A stretch of 64,000 nt of DNA from SM23-73-3 sp964580215 (GTDB lineage Bacteria > Zixibacteria > MSB-5A5 > SM1-73): assembly GCA_964580215.1 (NCBI GenBank), contig CAZOJT010000006.1, forward strand, positions 1 to 64,000, given 5' to 3'. The position numbers and the translations under genes are program-made. Under the pieces are notes generated by a model. The model searched no databases. It saw only the letters and a program-made list of their open reading frames with translations, and was not told where the DNA came from. Of this stretch, positions 23,532-32,441 are shown in pieces. Position 1 is the stretch's first letter. The number at the start of each line of letters is the position of its first letter.

Positions 23532-25691
23532 TTGGTAACCACAAAAGCTAAAACAGAAAAACCTCTTCGGGTGGAGCTGAAGGATTCAGTCCAGTATCTT
23601 AAGGGCGTTGGTCCGGTAAAGGCGAAAGCTTTGAAACTGGTCGGTGTTGAGACCGTCGAAGACTTGCTTTATTACATCCCCCGCAGATACCTGGATCGTA
23701 GCACCATCCTTCCCATGGCGAAAGTCAAAGTGGGGTCCGCTACCACGGTGATAGGAAGGGTGGAGGCATTCGGACGGGCGAGAACCAGAAGACCTCAATT
23801 CCAGGTGATTTTGAAGGATGACACCGGCATCATTCGATTGGTCTGGTTTTCCGGATTGAATTGGGTCAAGAACGTTTTCGAGGAAAATGATCTGGTGGTC
23901 GCCTCGGGACAGGTGACCCTTTATCGTGGCTTGCAGATGGTTCATCCGGAATTTGAGATAATCTCCAAGAAATCAGAAGGGGACATATCAGACGATGAAT
24001 TGATTCACACCGGTCGGGTCATACCTCTTTATCCTTCCACCGCTGAGTTGAAGAAGTATCGACTGGACAGCCGTGGATTCAGAAGAGTTTTAAAACCTCT
24101 TCTGGATGGAGTCCCCTCATTGGTTAAGGAAAACCTGCCGGAAAAGGTCGTTGCTGATCTGAAACTTGCTTCCCTTGCTGAGGCGATAAGAAAAATTCAT
24201 TTCCCGGATGATATGAAGTCTGCTGAGTTGGCAAAAGCCCGGCTCGCCTTTGATGAGCTCTTTTATCTGGAGCTGATGTTAGCTTTTAGGAAGAAAAGAA
24301 TTCATCGGGAGGAAGGTATAGTTTTTCAGAAGCCAGGGGATCTGGTAAGGGGGCTTTTAAAGACGTTGCCTTTTCAGTTGACCGATGCTCAAAAGAAGGT
24401 TCTGCGGGAAATCTCTGCGGATATGATGTCAAAGAACAGCATGCATCGGTTGCTTCAGGGGGATGTGGGTTCAGGCAAAACCATAGTGGCGCTGGTAGCC
24501 ATGCTCATGGCGGTGGAGAGCGGCTATCAATCTGCGCTCATGGCTCCAACCGAGATTCTGGCGGAGCAACACTTTATAACCATCCATCAGATGTTAGAAT
24601 CCCTAAGCGTGAAGGTTGGCTTGCTGACCAGCTCGGTGACTGGAGCGGAGAGGGAAAGCGTCTTACAAAAGATAAAAAGTGGCGAAGCGCAGGTGGTGAT
24701 TGGCACTCATGCTTTAATTCAAGAAAAGGTGGAGTTTTTCAAATTGGGGCTGGTGGTGATAGACGAACAGCATCGCTTCGGGGTAATGCAGAGGGCGAAG
24801 TTAAAACAGAAAGGTCTTTCCCCGGACGTATTGGTGATGACCGCCACCCCCATCCCCCGCAGTCTGGCTTTAACCGTGTATGGTGATCTGGACGTTTCGG
24901 TCATAGACACTCTTCCACCGGGAAGAAAGCCGATAAAGACCACGCTGTGGACTGTGCAAAGCAGTCGACAGTCGACAGTCGACAGTCGACAGAAAGTGTA
25001 TGAATTCTTGGAAGGGGAGTTGAAGCAAGGACATCAAGCATATATAGTCTATCCTCTGGTGGAGGAATCAGAAAAGGCGGATCTGAAAGCGGCAACCGAA
25101 AGCTATGAGTTTCTAAGAGAAGAGATTTTTCCCAACCGAAGATTAGCATTGCTTCATGGTCGAATAAAAAGCAAGGACAGAGAAAAAATAATGCAAGCCT
25201 TTCGCAACCGGGAATATGATATTCTGGTTGCCACCACGGTGATTGAGGTGGGGGTGGACGTTCCCAATGTCACGGTAATGGTGATCGAACATGCGGAAAG
25301 ATTCGGGCTTTCTCAGTTGCACCAGTTGAGAGGGAGGATCGGCAGAGGGGCAGATCAATCCTGGTCTCTTCTGGTAGCAAATCCACCCTTGTCTCAGGAG
25401 GCGGAAAAGAGGCTAAAAGCTATGACCGCAACCAACGACGGATTCAAAATATCCGAGATGGACTTGAAGTTGAGGGGACCGGGCGAATTCTTTGGCACTC
25501 GCCAGCACGGCTTGCCAGAGCTTAAGATCGCCGATATCGTCTCAGACGCTAAGCTTTTGTATCGGGCAAGAGATTGGGCCTTTCAGATAATCAGAGAGGA
25601 CCCCAAGTTAACTAAAAACGAAAACCTGTGTATCAGGTCGACTTTCATCCGAAAATATAAAAAGAGGTTTTCGCTAATAGATATAGGATAA
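23532..25691 (+). CDS. recG: ATP-dependent DNA helicase RecG
   Basis: Branch-migrating helicase acting on stalled forks and Holliday junctions. N-terminal wedge/OB domain (VQYLKGVGPVKAKAL, then ATTVIGRVEAF), Walker A GDVGSGKT, DEQH box (VVIDEQHRFG), motif III TATPIPRS, motif VI LHQLRGRIGRG, and the RecG C-terminal TNDGFKISEMDLKLRGPGE. Start chosen at TTG 23532 with AGGAG seven bases upstream; the open frame from GTG 23508 would begin almost at the transcription start. Numbered from GTG, residues 484-495 (SSRQSTVDSRQ) between the two helicase lobes are encoded by a heptamer repeat and are not normal for RecG. The insertion preserves frame. Confidence 0.95.
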   Translation: MVTTKAKTEKPLRVELKDSVQYLKGVGPVKAKALKLVGVETVEDLLYYIPRRYLDRSTILPMAKVKVGSATTVIGRVEAFGRARTRRPQFQVILKDDTGIIRLVWFSGLNWVKNVFEENDLVVASGQVTLYRGLQMVHPEFEIISKKSEGDISDDELIHTGRVIPLYPSTAELKKYRLDSRGFRRVLKPLLDGVPSLVKENLPEKVVADLKLASLAEAIRKIHFPDDMKSAELAKARLAFDELFYLELMLAFRKKRIHREEGIVFQKPGDLVRGLLKTLPFQLTDAQKKVLREISADMMSKNSMHRLLQGDVGSGKTIVALVAMLMAVESGYQSALMAPTEILAEQHFITIHQMLESLSVKVGLLTSSVTGAERESVLQKIKSGEAQVVIGTHALIQEKVEFFKLGLVVIDEQHRFGVMQRAKLKQKGLSPDVLVMTATPIPRSLALTVYGDLDVSVIDTLPPGRKPIKTTLWTVQSSRQSTVDSRQKVYEFLEGELKQGHQAYIVYPLVEESEKADLKAATESYEFLREEIFPNRRLALLHGRIKSKDREKIMQAFRNREYDILVATTVIEVGVDVPNVTVMVIEHAERFGLSQLHQLRGRIGRGADQSWSLLVANPPLSQEAEKRLKAMTATNDGFKISEMDLKLRGPGEFFGTRQHGLPELKIADIVSDAKLLYRARDWAFQIIREDPKLTKNENLCIRSTFIRKYKKRFSLIDIG
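24962..24992. repeat. In-frame heptamer insertion in recG
   Basis: Four tandem AGTCGAC units; three units are 21 bases, so the frame is kept. It encodes the SSRQSTVDSRQ stretch just after PPGRKPIKTT. Confidence 0.9.
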
Positions 25692-25722
25692 AGGTTCGCT
25701 AAAAACCACTTTATGGCGGGAT

Positions 25723-25768
25723 ATGCGTATGCTCGTCCCGCAAAGTGCGGGACACACATTCATACGAA
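25723..25768. repeat. Nested mini-palindrome with GC-rich core
   Basis: ATGCGTATGC ... CATTCATACGAA split by TCGTCCCGCAAAGTGCGGGAC. Same flanks as 50689-50729, where the core is ATGAGTGCATACG instead. Confidence 0.85.
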
Positions 25769-25873
25769 AATTCCCGCCCCTATGGAGAAACGATAGTGTA
25801 TCACTCATAGGGCAGGGCATTTAGCCCTGCCAATAAGTAATCATACTGAAAATCTCGACGAGAGGATAAAACC

Positions 25874-26431
25874 ATGAGAGCACTCTTTATCCGCGAGGAG
25901 ATTCTGTTCAACGGAGAACAGCTCACCTCCTTCTGGGCTTACAAGAATTATGACATCCTGGGGGACAACATTATAGCTTTCATCGGACCCTGCCAGGTGG
26001 ATGAAAAATACATCATCGGAATAGATCACTTCAAAAAGAAAACCCGGATCAAAAGCGAGCGGATGCTTCATTTTTTGGTGGAGCATTTCGATCTGGATCT
26101 GGAGAAAGCGATTCTTAGGCAGAAGCTTCTGGTGGACATCTTAAAGGACAAGCTGAATCATCGGCTTAAAGGAGAAGTGCTTCAGAGATGGGGAGATGAT
26201 CTGTTTGACACCGACTATAAGCTCACCGTCTCCGCCACGGTGAGAACGTCAGTCTCCACCAAGATTCATCTGGGGATAAACATCTCCAGTAAAAATACAC
26301 CGGTGAAAACCAAGGGACTGGACGACTTTGGAATCGATCCCAACGACATCTCCCAGGCGGTGATGGATCAATATCGCCTGGATATGCGGCTCATCTCACA
26401 AAAACTTTGTAAGACCAGAAGCATCCAGTAG
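25874..26431 (+). CDS. DUF366 family protein
   Basis: 185 residues. FIGPCQV, RMLHFLVEHFD, GDDLFDTDYKLTVS, TKIHLGINISSKNTP and GLDDFGID match the conserved blocks of DUF366, a family better known from archaea and of unknown function. Full length, soluble, no membrane segment. It follows recG and precedes two small hypothetical genes; the spacing does not prove an operon. Confidence 0.8.
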   Translation: MRALFIREEILFNGEQLTSFWAYKNYDILGDNIIAFIGPCQVDEKYIIGIDHFKKKTRIKSERMLHFLVEHFDLDLEKAILRQKLLVDILKDKLNHRLKGEVLQRWGDDLFDTDYKLTVSATVRTSVSTKIHLGINISSKNTPVKTKGLDDFGIDPNDISQAVMDQYRLDMRLISQKLCKTRSIQ

Positions 26432-26455
26432 CAAAAGACGAAGTTTAATCCGTTT

Positions 26456-26752
26456 TTGGGAAAGCTTAAGTGGACTAAGCCGGTGATACAACTAACTGAA
26501 AAATTAGAGGAAGTTATGATCCAAGCAGAAAAAATAGATCAGGCATTGGAGACGGCGCGCCTTTTGGAAAAAATCGTCAAGCAGACCATTCGCGAAATCG
26601 ACGATTACGATTTTGAGAGGCTTTTAAAAAAGATTGATGCAGAATGTATGGACGTCCGGCACAATCTATCCTTGGCTAAAAGATTGGCTGAAGGACTCCC
26701 GCAGAAAAGAAAGAGAAAAAAGAAAGCAAAAAGAAAAACCACTTTGAAATAA
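26456..26752 (+). CDS. Small coiled-coil protein with basic tail
   Basis: 98 residues from TTG 26456, or 78 from ATG 26516-26518 which has AGAGGAAG closer by. Helical heptads (LEEVMIQAEKIDQALETARLL) and a very basic end (KRKRKKKAKRK). No family recognised. It could bind nucleic acid. Confidence 0.4.
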   Translation: MGKLKWTKPVIQLTEKLEEVMIQAEKIDQALETARLLEKIVKQTIREIDDYDFERLLKKIDAECMDVRHNLSLAKRLAEGLPQKRKRKKKAKRKTTLK

Positions 26753-26796
26753 ACCTTTCTCGCAAAACCTGAACAGGGTGACCGAGAACTCCAATT

Positions 26797-26960
26797 GTGT
26801 CATTCTGAACGGAGCCCTTCGGCACTTGTCACCCTGAGCGAAGCCTTGCCTAAGGCGGGCGAAGGGTCTGGATTGCCTCAGGGTAAACTCCGCGGAGTGA
26901 GGAATCTTGGTTTTATGCGGGTTGGGAAGCGAGATTCTTCTCCATATGGGCCAGAATGAC
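26797..26960. repeat. GTCATTCTGA repeat with nested GC palindrome
   Basis: GTCATTCTGAACGG ... CCAGAATGAC with a GCCTAAGGCGGGC unit inside. Same family as 23233, 36897, 45589 and 52487. Confidence 0.7.
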
Positions 26961-27037
26961 AATTCTCAGTCAGCCTGTGAACATCCTTTCACTTGGATAT
27001 ACACCAGTATTCCGGAACAACCAGAAAAGAGGAAAAT

Positions 27038-27457
27038 ATGGCTAAGAATGAATCAGAGAAAAAGGACGAATTCCACTTCATCCAACTGGTGATAATGTTC
27101 CAGACCGCCGCCATACAGCAGATGGGAAAGTTACAGAATCCCATCACCAAAAAAGTTGAGCGCAACTTAGAGGGTGCAAAACTCTCCATCGACATGCTGG
27201 AGATGATCCAGAATAAAACCAAAAATAACCTTTCTGAAAACGAAAGGAAGTTTCTGGAACATACTCTATACGAATTGAGGATGAACTACCTGGATGAAGT
27301 GAAGAAGGAAGAACAAAAGGAGAAAGAAAAAGACTCTGCCCAGAAGGATCAATCGGGCTCAGGCGAGTCAAAAGAAAAAAAGGAGGAACATCCGGAAGAA
27401 ACGAAAGACTCTTCCCAGACAAAAGAGGGCAAAGATCAATCGACCTCAAGCGATTAG
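27038..27457 (+). CDS. DUF1844 family protein
   Basis: 139 residues from ATG 27038 (GAGGAAAAT upstream); the longer frame lacks a ribosome site. FIQLVIMFQTAAIQQMGKLQNP, GAKLSIDMLEMIQNKTKNNL and NERKFLEHTLYELRMNYLDE are the conserved DUF1844 core. The last 45 residues are a low-complexity Lys/Glu/Ser tail. Function unknown; common in FCB and related bacteria. Confidence 0.8.
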   Translation: MAKNESEKKDEFHFIQLVIMFQTAAIQQMGKLQNPITKKVERNLEGAKLSIDMLEMIQNKTKNNLSENERKFLEHTLYELRMNYLDEVKKEEQKEKEKDSAQKDQSGSGESKEKKEEHPEETKDSSQTKEGKDQSTSSD

Positions 27458-27837
27458 CGCCAAAAAAGAACTCAAAGATTTGATAGAACCAGAACATCAT
27501 AATATTATTGCGTTCTGTCAGGTCTTGCCCGCCTTTGGCGGGTGTGACCTGACAGCCGAGCAATCAGGTGTCAGGTCATACCTATGGCAAGCCATAAGCA
27601 AGACCTGACACAACCTTGATTATCCAAATTAAACACTACCAATCGGAAAAGCAATTTAGAAAGTGGTTGACAAGGGTGCATGAATGATTATAATGTCCAA
27701 TATGAATGAAGTGGATGAGCTTGTTCTGACAGGTCTTGTCCGCCTTTGGAGGGTATGAACTGTCAGCAGTCGGTCAGGAGCCCTGCCCTCCTGACACGAT
27801 GCTATTCAAGCTGTTCTGCAGGAGAAAGGAGATGACC
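27458..27837. repeat. TGTCAGGTC palindromic repeats
   Basis: Contains CTGTCAGGTC...GACCTGACAG around a CCCGCCTTTGGCGGG hairpin near 27514-27555, a GTGTCAGGTC...GACCTGACAC unit at 27568-27612, and a GGTCAGGAGC-type unit near 27772-27800 just before the ferritin-like gene. Confidence 0.7.
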
Positions 27838-28143
27838 ATGCCCGATTTTGGGACTGCGTTTTCCGGACTTGCGAGTGATCGTAAACTGACACATGAAGAG
27901 TTAATTCGAGCGATACGCTTCATGATCGCCGCCGAGTATGAGGCTATTCAGCTTTATATGCAGCTCGCAGAATCTACGGATAATAAACTTGCTATCGAAG
28001 TACTGAAGGATATAGCTGATGAGGAACGAGTACATGCCGGCGAGTTCCTTCGCCTATTGAGAGAGCTGGCGCCGGACGAAGAGAAATTCTATGCCGAAGG
28101 CGCTGAAGAGGTCGAAGAGGAGATACAGAAAACCAAACAGTAG
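27838..28143 (+). CDS. Ferritin-like diiron protein (encapsulin-cargo type)
   Basis: 101 residues from ATG 27838, SD AAAGGAG. Two helices with EYEAIQLYMQLAE and ADEERVHAGEFLRLL, giving the ExxxxxxH-type iron ligands of a half-ferritin that dimerises. It resembles the short ferritin-like proteins (Flp type) packed in or fused to encapsulins, which oxidise and store iron. No encapsulin gene is adjacent. The tail is very acidic (EEVEEEIQKTK). It is the first gene of a separator-bounded cassette group. Confidence 0.7.
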   Translation: MPDFGTAFSGLASDRKLTHEELIRAIRFMIAAEYEAIQLYMQLAESTDNKLAIEVLKDIADEERVHAGEFLRLLRELAPDEEKFYAEGAEEVEEEIQKTKQ

Positions 28144-28145
28144 CA

Positions 28146-28174
28146 GTAAGTCAGGAGCCCCGTGCTCCTGATAC
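28146..28174. repeat. Cassette separator, half copy
   Basis: GTAAGTCAGGAGC-CCCGT-GCTCCTGA hairpin immediately after the ferritin-like stop codon. Confidence 0.8.
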
Positions 28175-28226
28175 TGGTTCCCTTGACAGGTACTCGGTAT
28201 GACAGACCCGGCCTGACGAGCAGGTA

Positions 28227-28407
28227 GTAGGTCAGGAGCCCCGTGCTCCTGACACAACATTCTAACCTCACCCCCCCTTTAATTCCCCCTCTCCACAAGT
28301 GTGGAGAGGGGGACACAGGGGGAGAGGTCCTAATTCATTTGTCAGGTGCGCGGACGAGCCCCCAGGCGGGCCCGTCCGGGCGTCTGGGCGCAGGGCACCT
28401 GACCTAC
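28227..28407. repeat. Cassette separator with nested insertion
   Basis: GTAGGTCAGGAGC/GCTCCTGAC hairpin, linker, GTCAGGTGC/GCACCTGACCTAC hairpin. The linker is interrupted by a CCCCCTCTCC/GGAGAGGGGG repeat, and the second loop carries a CCCGTCCGGGCG-type palindrome. Copies without these insertions lie at 29014 and 38043. Confidence 0.85.
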
Positions 28408-28500
28408 GAGGCTAGACACCGCCGCTTACCTTTATCGTTAGACTTAAAAAATTCCAATTTTAGAGTATACATCATGGTAAAATAGAGATGGAGATGAGAG

Positions 28501-28794
28501 TTGCAATATAATTTTGAGTGGGACCCAAAGAAGGCAAAAACAAACAGAACAAAGCACAAAGTCAGCTTTGAACTTTCTGCGACGGTATTCAAAGACCCAC
28601 GAGCAATATCAATATACGATGATGAACACAGTGGTGATGAAGACAGATGGATTACTTTGGGATTGGCATCCAATGGTTCTTTACTGGTTGTTCATCACAC
28701 ATTTGAGCAAGCAGACGGAGATAATGTTGCCATTCGAATAATATCGAGCCGCAAGGCGACAAAGAATGAGAAAAAACAATATACGGAGTTGTGA
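28501..28794 (+). CDS. brnT: BrnT-family toxin
   Basis: 97 residues from TTG 28501 (GGAGATGAGAG upstream). FEWDPKKAKTNRTKHKVSFE, then WITLGLASNGSLLVVHH and RIISSRKATKNEKKQY are the BrnT signature. BrnT is a RelE-fold ribonuclease that cuts mRNA under stress and is neutralised by BrnA. Followed one base after its stop by the antitoxin gene, the usual toxin-first order. Confidence 0.88.
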   Translation: MQYNFEWDPKKAKTNRTKHKVSFELSATVFKDPRAISIYDDEHSGDEDRWITLGLASNGSLLVVHHTFEQADGDNVAIRIISSRKATKNEKKQYTEL

Positions 28795-28795
28795 A

Positions 28796-28996
28796 ATGAA
28801 AAAGGAATATGATTTTTCAAAAGGGGAGAGAGGTAAATTCTATAGTAGAAAAGCGAGACTGAACCTTCCTATTTATCTTGAACCAAAGACCCTCTCTTTT
28901 GTGGAAAGCATCGCTGAGAAGAAAAATTCTGATATCTCTAAGGTTGTGAATGATTTAATCAAAACTGGCATGAAAATAGCAGAATATGTTGAATAA
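28796..28996 (+). CDS. brnA: BrnA-type antitoxin (ribbon-helix-helix)
   Basis: 66 residues from ATG 28796 with CGGAG upstream. N-terminal toxin-binding part KKEYDFSKGERGKFYSRK, then a ribbon-helix-helix (LPIYLEPKTLSFVESIAEKK, SKVVNDLIK). Partner of the preceding BrnT and likely autoregulator of the pair. Confidence 0.8.
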   Translation: MKKEYDFSKGERGKFYSRKARLNLPIYLEPKTLSFVESIAEKKNSDISKVVNDLIKTGMKIAEYVE

Positions 28997-29013
28997 ACAA
29001 TGACCGAAAAGTA

Positions 29014-29078
29014 GTAGATCAGGAGCCCCGTGCTCCTGGCACTATTCATTTGTCAGGTGGGCGGGGAACCTGACCTAC
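29014..29078. repeat. Cassette separator
   Basis: GTAGATCAGGAGC/GCTCCTGGC hairpin, linker ACTATTCATT, TGTCAGGT/ACCTGAC hairpin, closing CTAC. Confidence 0.85.
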
Positions 29079-29160
29079 TAATCTTGGGATTTTGTTGGTA
29101 ATACCCATTGTCCAAGTCGTTTATTTTCCTGCGGATTTTGTGAATGAGGAGAGTTCGGTT

Positions 29161-29529
29161 ATGTGGCCAAAAGATATTAAGCTAGAGGGAAGGGGCGAGA
29201 TTTATCTCCATTGGAAAAACCTCGCAATAATTGCACTTGTGATGATAGTGCCCCTTATCATTGCACTTCTCTTCGAATCTTTTGTGATTAAGGTTTTCTG
29301 TTGGGGGATTTCTCTTTTCGCGTATATGACTTATCTTCCTGTTCAAGGACCGTGTGTTACCGCTATAGCTGTCGGGGCTCTACCCTGGTATGTTTTTTTT
29401 GAGTGGAAAGCGTCACCTAAATGGCTCGTGATCACTGCTACCATAGTTTCGTTGATCGAGATTAGCTACATCCGGCATCGGATGCGTGGGATTGAGCAAA
29501 TGAGAAAGAAGGAAAATCTACCGTTCTAG
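29161..29529 (+). CDS. Hypothetical membrane protein in cassette
   Basis: 122 residues from ATG 29161 (GAGGAG eight bases upstream). Cytoplasmic start MWPKDIKLEGRGEIYLHW, then about three membrane segments and a basic end. No family recognised. Flanked by separators at 29014 and 29549, so it forms one cassette by itself. Confidence 0.5.
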   Translation: MWPKDIKLEGRGEIYLHWKNLAIIALVMIVPLIIALLFESFVIKVFCWGISLFAYMTYLPVQGPCVTAIAVGALPWYVFFEWKASPKWLVITATIVSLIEISYIRHRMRGIEQMRKKENLPF

Positions 29530-29548
29530 TTTCTACTGGTCCAGTAGC

Positions 29549-29632
29549 GTAGGTCAGAAACCCCGTGCTCCTGTCACTATTCATTTGTCAGGTGCGCAGG
29601 CGAGCCCGTCTGGGCGCAGGCCACCTGAGCTA
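29549..29632. repeat. Cassette separator
   Basis: GTAGGTCAGAAACCCCGTGC... then ATTTGTCAGGTGCGCAGG ... CACCTGAGCTAA, with a GAGCCCGTCTGGGC palindrome in the second loop. Confidence 0.8.
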
Positions 29633-29736
29633 AGAGGCTGAACTCCGTGCAGTTATGTGATATTATTTGACTGAATAAAATACGTTGGTTACGTATTAAC
29701 AGAAAGGATTTGAGCTAATATACGAGGAGGTAAAGG

Positions 29737-29931
29737 ATGTTAAAAATTCATAAAAAGATTGTCCTAGATGAAAGTCAAAAGCCGATTGCAGTGCAAATCC
29801 CAATAGAAGAATTTGAGCGTTTGGAGAATATAATAGAAAATTATGGATTAGCAAAATTGATGGACGAAGTAAAAGACGATGAACGGCTTTCAGTTGAGGA
29901 TGCAAAAAAATATTATCAATCGTTGAAATAG
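29737..29931 (+). CDS. RelB/Phd-like antitoxin
   Basis: 64 residues, SD GGAGG. KIVLDESQKPIAVQIPIEEFERLENIIENYG is the Phd/RelB-type N-terminal pattern that binds DNA, followed by an acidic toxin-binding tail (MDEVKDDERLSVEDAKKYY). It precedes a broken RelE-type toxin gene. Confidence 0.7.
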   Translation: MLKIHKKIVLDESQKPIAVQIPIEEFERLENIIENYGLAKLMDEVKDDERLSVEDAKKYYQSLK

Positions 29932-29932
29932 A

Positions 29933-30204
29933 ATGTGGAAAGTTGAGTATACAAAACGCTTCCTAAAAGAACTCTCCAAGCTACCTAAGGAGATTCGAGC
30001 TCAAGCCGAAAAAATCGTTTTTGAGGAACTACTGTCTCCTAATCCCTTCGAATCGGATATCTGGAACATATGACAGGTTATCCGAATAAGTACAAAATTC
30101 GAATCGGAGAATACAGAATAGGTATCACGATGAATAAATCCGAAAAATTGTTAATTTGTCAAAGCGTTGCACATCGTAAAGACATCTACAGAGTGTTTCC
30201 CTAA
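29933..30204 (+). pseudogene. RelE-type toxin, frameshifted
   Basis: ATG 29933 reads MWKVEYTKRFLKELSKLPKE and on to FESD, then meets a stop; shifting frame at about 30053 continues GYLEHMTGYPNKYKIRIGEY and ends RKDIYRVFP at 30204. Total length is one base short of a multiple of three, so a single deletion explains it. The family is the RelE/ParE ribonuclease or gyrase toxin fold. Either a true pseudogene or a sequence error. Confidence 0.75.
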
Positions 30205-30327
30205 TCAATGATAAACCCACATAACGAGACGCTATAGCGGGCGGGGATTCTGCTTCGCTCCAGCCCTCGTGGTGAGCTTTGGCGTGAGTGCCACAAATTA
30301 AATCAGTCCAATGTAAAGCTAAGTCTC

Positions 30328-30446
30328 GTAGGTCAAGCATGTCCGCAGGACTGCTTGACGAAAAAGATGCGTATGCATTCATACGAATTGTCAACCATCC
30401 TTCAGCGCAAGGCTTCAGGACAAGCCCTTCGGGATGGTTGACCTAC
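30328..30446. repeat. GTAGGTCA...TGACCTAC element carrying a mini-palindrome
   Basis: GTAGGTCAAGCA/TGCTTGAC hairpin, then a CGTATG mini-palindrome at 30367-30388, then GTCAACCATCC/GGATGGTTGACCTAC. Same outer arms as the cassette separators. Confidence 0.8.
30367..30388. repeat. CGTATG mini-palindrome
   Basis: ATGCGTATGCATTCATACGA followed by AT. Confidence 0.9.
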
Positions 30447-30520
30447 AAACTATCACAATTTTTTTTCAAGTGAGGTCTCCTGCCAATGTTTACCATCATC
30501 AGCTTCAGTTGATACTTGTC

Positions 30521-30765
30521 AAGGAGCGCATATAATTGTTTACATCCCCCCTTTAGAAAAAGGGGGGAAGGGGAGATTCGTCCCGCAAAATGCGGGACGC
30601 ATTTGAAACTTGAAAAATCCCCCTAAATCCCCCTTCGCTAAAGGGGGATGCGTATGCATTCATACAAATTTCAAGTCAAGCCCAAAACAGGTGTAGGAGA
30701 AAAAATCAATGCGAAGCATTCATACGAATAATAAGATGTAAATTGTTTCTTGCTCCTCTTAGTAA
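30521..30765. repeat. Long repeat block, copy 1
   Basis: About 210 shared bases with 50455-50667, including two CGTATG mini-palindromes in each (30648-30669 and 30709-30730 here). This copy has an extra GC-rich palindrome at 30577-30601 that copy 2 lacks. Confidence 0.9.
30577..30601. repeat. TTCGT-(CCCGC...GCGGG)-ACGCA mini-palindrome
   Basis: Shares the ends TTCGT and ACGCA with the CGTATG element but has a CCCGCAAAATGCGGG core. Absent at the matching site near 50497. Confidence 0.85.
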
Positions 30766-30827
30766 ATGAATCTGTAAGGGGATATTTCTCGTATACACAA
30801 ATAGACCACATAGCAGAGGAGAATATT

Positions 30828-31214
30828 ATGGAAAAAAAACTTTATCGTTCCCGAACCAATTCAATGATTGGAGGCGTGTGTGGAGGATTGGGGGAATATC
30901 TAAACATTGATCCCACCATTTTACGTGTGGTGGCAGTGCTTTTGATATTTGCAGATGGTATTGGACTTTTAGCTTATCTTATCGGGTGGCTACTCATTCC
31001 TCGCCGCCCGGAGATGGAAGCAGAAGTGGTAACATCGGAAAGATCCCAGTTGAGTCCACTTCTGCCAGGCCTGGCTCTTATTGTGATCGGTTTGATCTTT
31101 TTGGTGAACAATCTTATCCCCTGGTTCAGATTCAGTTATCTCTGGCCTGTGGTTTTAATCGTTCTGGGCGTAGCATTATTGCTCAAAACCCAGAAAAGAG
31201 AAATTTCCTCCTGA
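30828..31214 (+). CDS. PspC-domain membrane protein
   Basis: 128 residues from ATG 30828 (GAGGAG upstream). KKLYRSRTNSMIGGVCGGLG and LNIDPTILRVVAVLLIF are the PspC domain with its membrane segment; a second membrane hairpin (LALIVIGLIFLVNNLIP, LWPVVLIVLGVALLL) resembles LiaI/LiaF-type proteins. PspC proteins sense or respond to envelope stress. Stop is 24 bases before the next gene, likely one operon. Confidence 0.85.
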   Translation: MEKKLYRSRTNSMIGGVCGGLGEYLNIDPTILRVVAVLLIFADGIGLLAYLIGWLLIPRRPEMEAEVVTSERSQLSPLLPGLALIVIGLIFLVNNLIPWFRFSYLWPVVLIVLGVALLLKTQKREISS

Positions 31215-31238
31215 ACAAAAATTAAAGGAGATCAAAGC

Positions 31239-32183
31239 ATGAATATCGGAAGAATGAGAAATGGAGCTATACTTATATCTGCGGGAGTGGTTTTGCTTCT
31301 AAACACCACCGGACATCTTTTTTGGTCGGTATGGCTGAGGATTTTTTCTTTATGGCCCATTGCGTTGATCGCTATCGGAATTGAGTTGTTGTTTAAAAAA
31401 ACCCGCCTTTCATTTATCACCATCTTGTCGCCAATTTTATTCCTTGCCGCCATCTTAGGTCCTGCTTTTTTCTATGAATCAGATTTCGGCAAAATCTATC
31501 GAGCCAGCCAGACATATGATTGGAGTGAGGATTTAGACTCTGCTTTGACTGAGGCAAATGCAACCATTCGGCTGAATGCCGGAAATCTGATAATCTCATC
31601 CGGCACAGATAAATTGATCTCGGCAGAACTGGACTATTTTAAAAGAAAACCGCTTACGGTCTATGAGCATACTAACCTGGATCGATCAGCCACGGTGAAG
31701 ATCACCGACAGGGAGAGGAAATGGTTTGAATGGAACTTGAGCAAGGGACGGTTCTGGGGTGCATGGAATAAAAAGAGGTGGGAGATCAGATTAACTGATC
31801 TTATCCCGGTCAATCTGAGAGTTTACGTCAAAGCCAGTGAAGCAGATCTGGATTTCTCCGAGTTGAAGATTCGGGATTTAGATCTGGAAGCTAAAGCCTC
31901 CGAGGTAGATATAAAGATAGGGAATTTGGTAGAGGAGGTTACCGTAAGAATTGAATCGAAAGCATCAAAGCTTTCGGTCTCTTTGCCGGAGGATATGGGA
32001 CTGAAAATCGAAAACCACACCAATTTAAGCTCCATCAGTTTCTCTTGGCTTACCTTAAAAGAAGCAGACAACGTATACCAGACCCCAAATTTCGACCAAG
32101 CTCCTCGAAAGCTAACTTTATATCTGGATGGCTCAATAACAAGACTGAAGATAAATCAATACCAGCCATTTGAAGGTATCTGA
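31239..32183 (+). CDS. LiaF-like/DUF5668 membrane protein with toastrack domain
   Basis: 314 residues, SD AAAGGAG. N-terminal membrane hairpins (GAILISAGVVLLLNTTG, LWPIALIAIGIELLF, LSPILFLAAILGPAFF), then a periplasmic or extracytoplasmic beta-stack (LNAGNLIISSGTDKLISAEL, KASEADLDFSELKI, SKASKLSVSLPEDMGLKIEN) typical of LiaF/DUF4097 toastrack domains. With the PspC-domain gene it forms an envelope-stress pair. Confidence 0.8.
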   Translation: MNIGRMRNGAILISAGVVLLLNTTGHLFWSVWLRIFSLWPIALIAIGIELLFKKTRLSFITILSPILFLAAILGPAFFYESDFGKIYRASQTYDWSEDLDSALTEANATIRLNAGNLIISSGTDKLISAELDYFKRKPLTVYEHTNLDRSATVKITDRERKWFEWNLSKGRFWGAWNKKRWEIRLTDLIPVNLRVYVKASEADLDFSELKIRDLDLEAKASEVDIKIGNLVEEVTVRIESKASKLSVSLPEDMGLKIENHTNLSSISFSWLTLKEADNVYQTPNFDQAPRKLTLYLDGSITRLKINQYQPFEGI

Positions 32184-32441
32184 AACATGTGATTTGCTCC
32201 AGCTTTTGATTAAAATCGAACGCCAATCAAAATTTCTTGGCGTTTGAGAAACCAACATCTGCGAAATTCTCCCTATACAAATCAGTGCATGCTTTTCCGC
32301 AATAACCTCTGATCTAAAGCTTTCTCCGAAAAACAAAGAACTATTGCTTTTTTGAGCAAGATTTTGTAAGTTATAAAAATTGAGCGGCCAAGTATAACTA
32401 TTGGTGGTTGACAAGATTATATAAGTTTCGAAGGGATAAAG

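Larger units (their letters stand above)
30205..30827. other. Repeat-rich gap
   Basis: Separator-like element at 30328-30446 and the long block at 30521-30765. No supported gene. Confidence 0.7.

Noticed and set aside
24962..24992. CRISPR-like array
   Set aside because: Period-7 direct repeats without spacers; no cas genes in the window.
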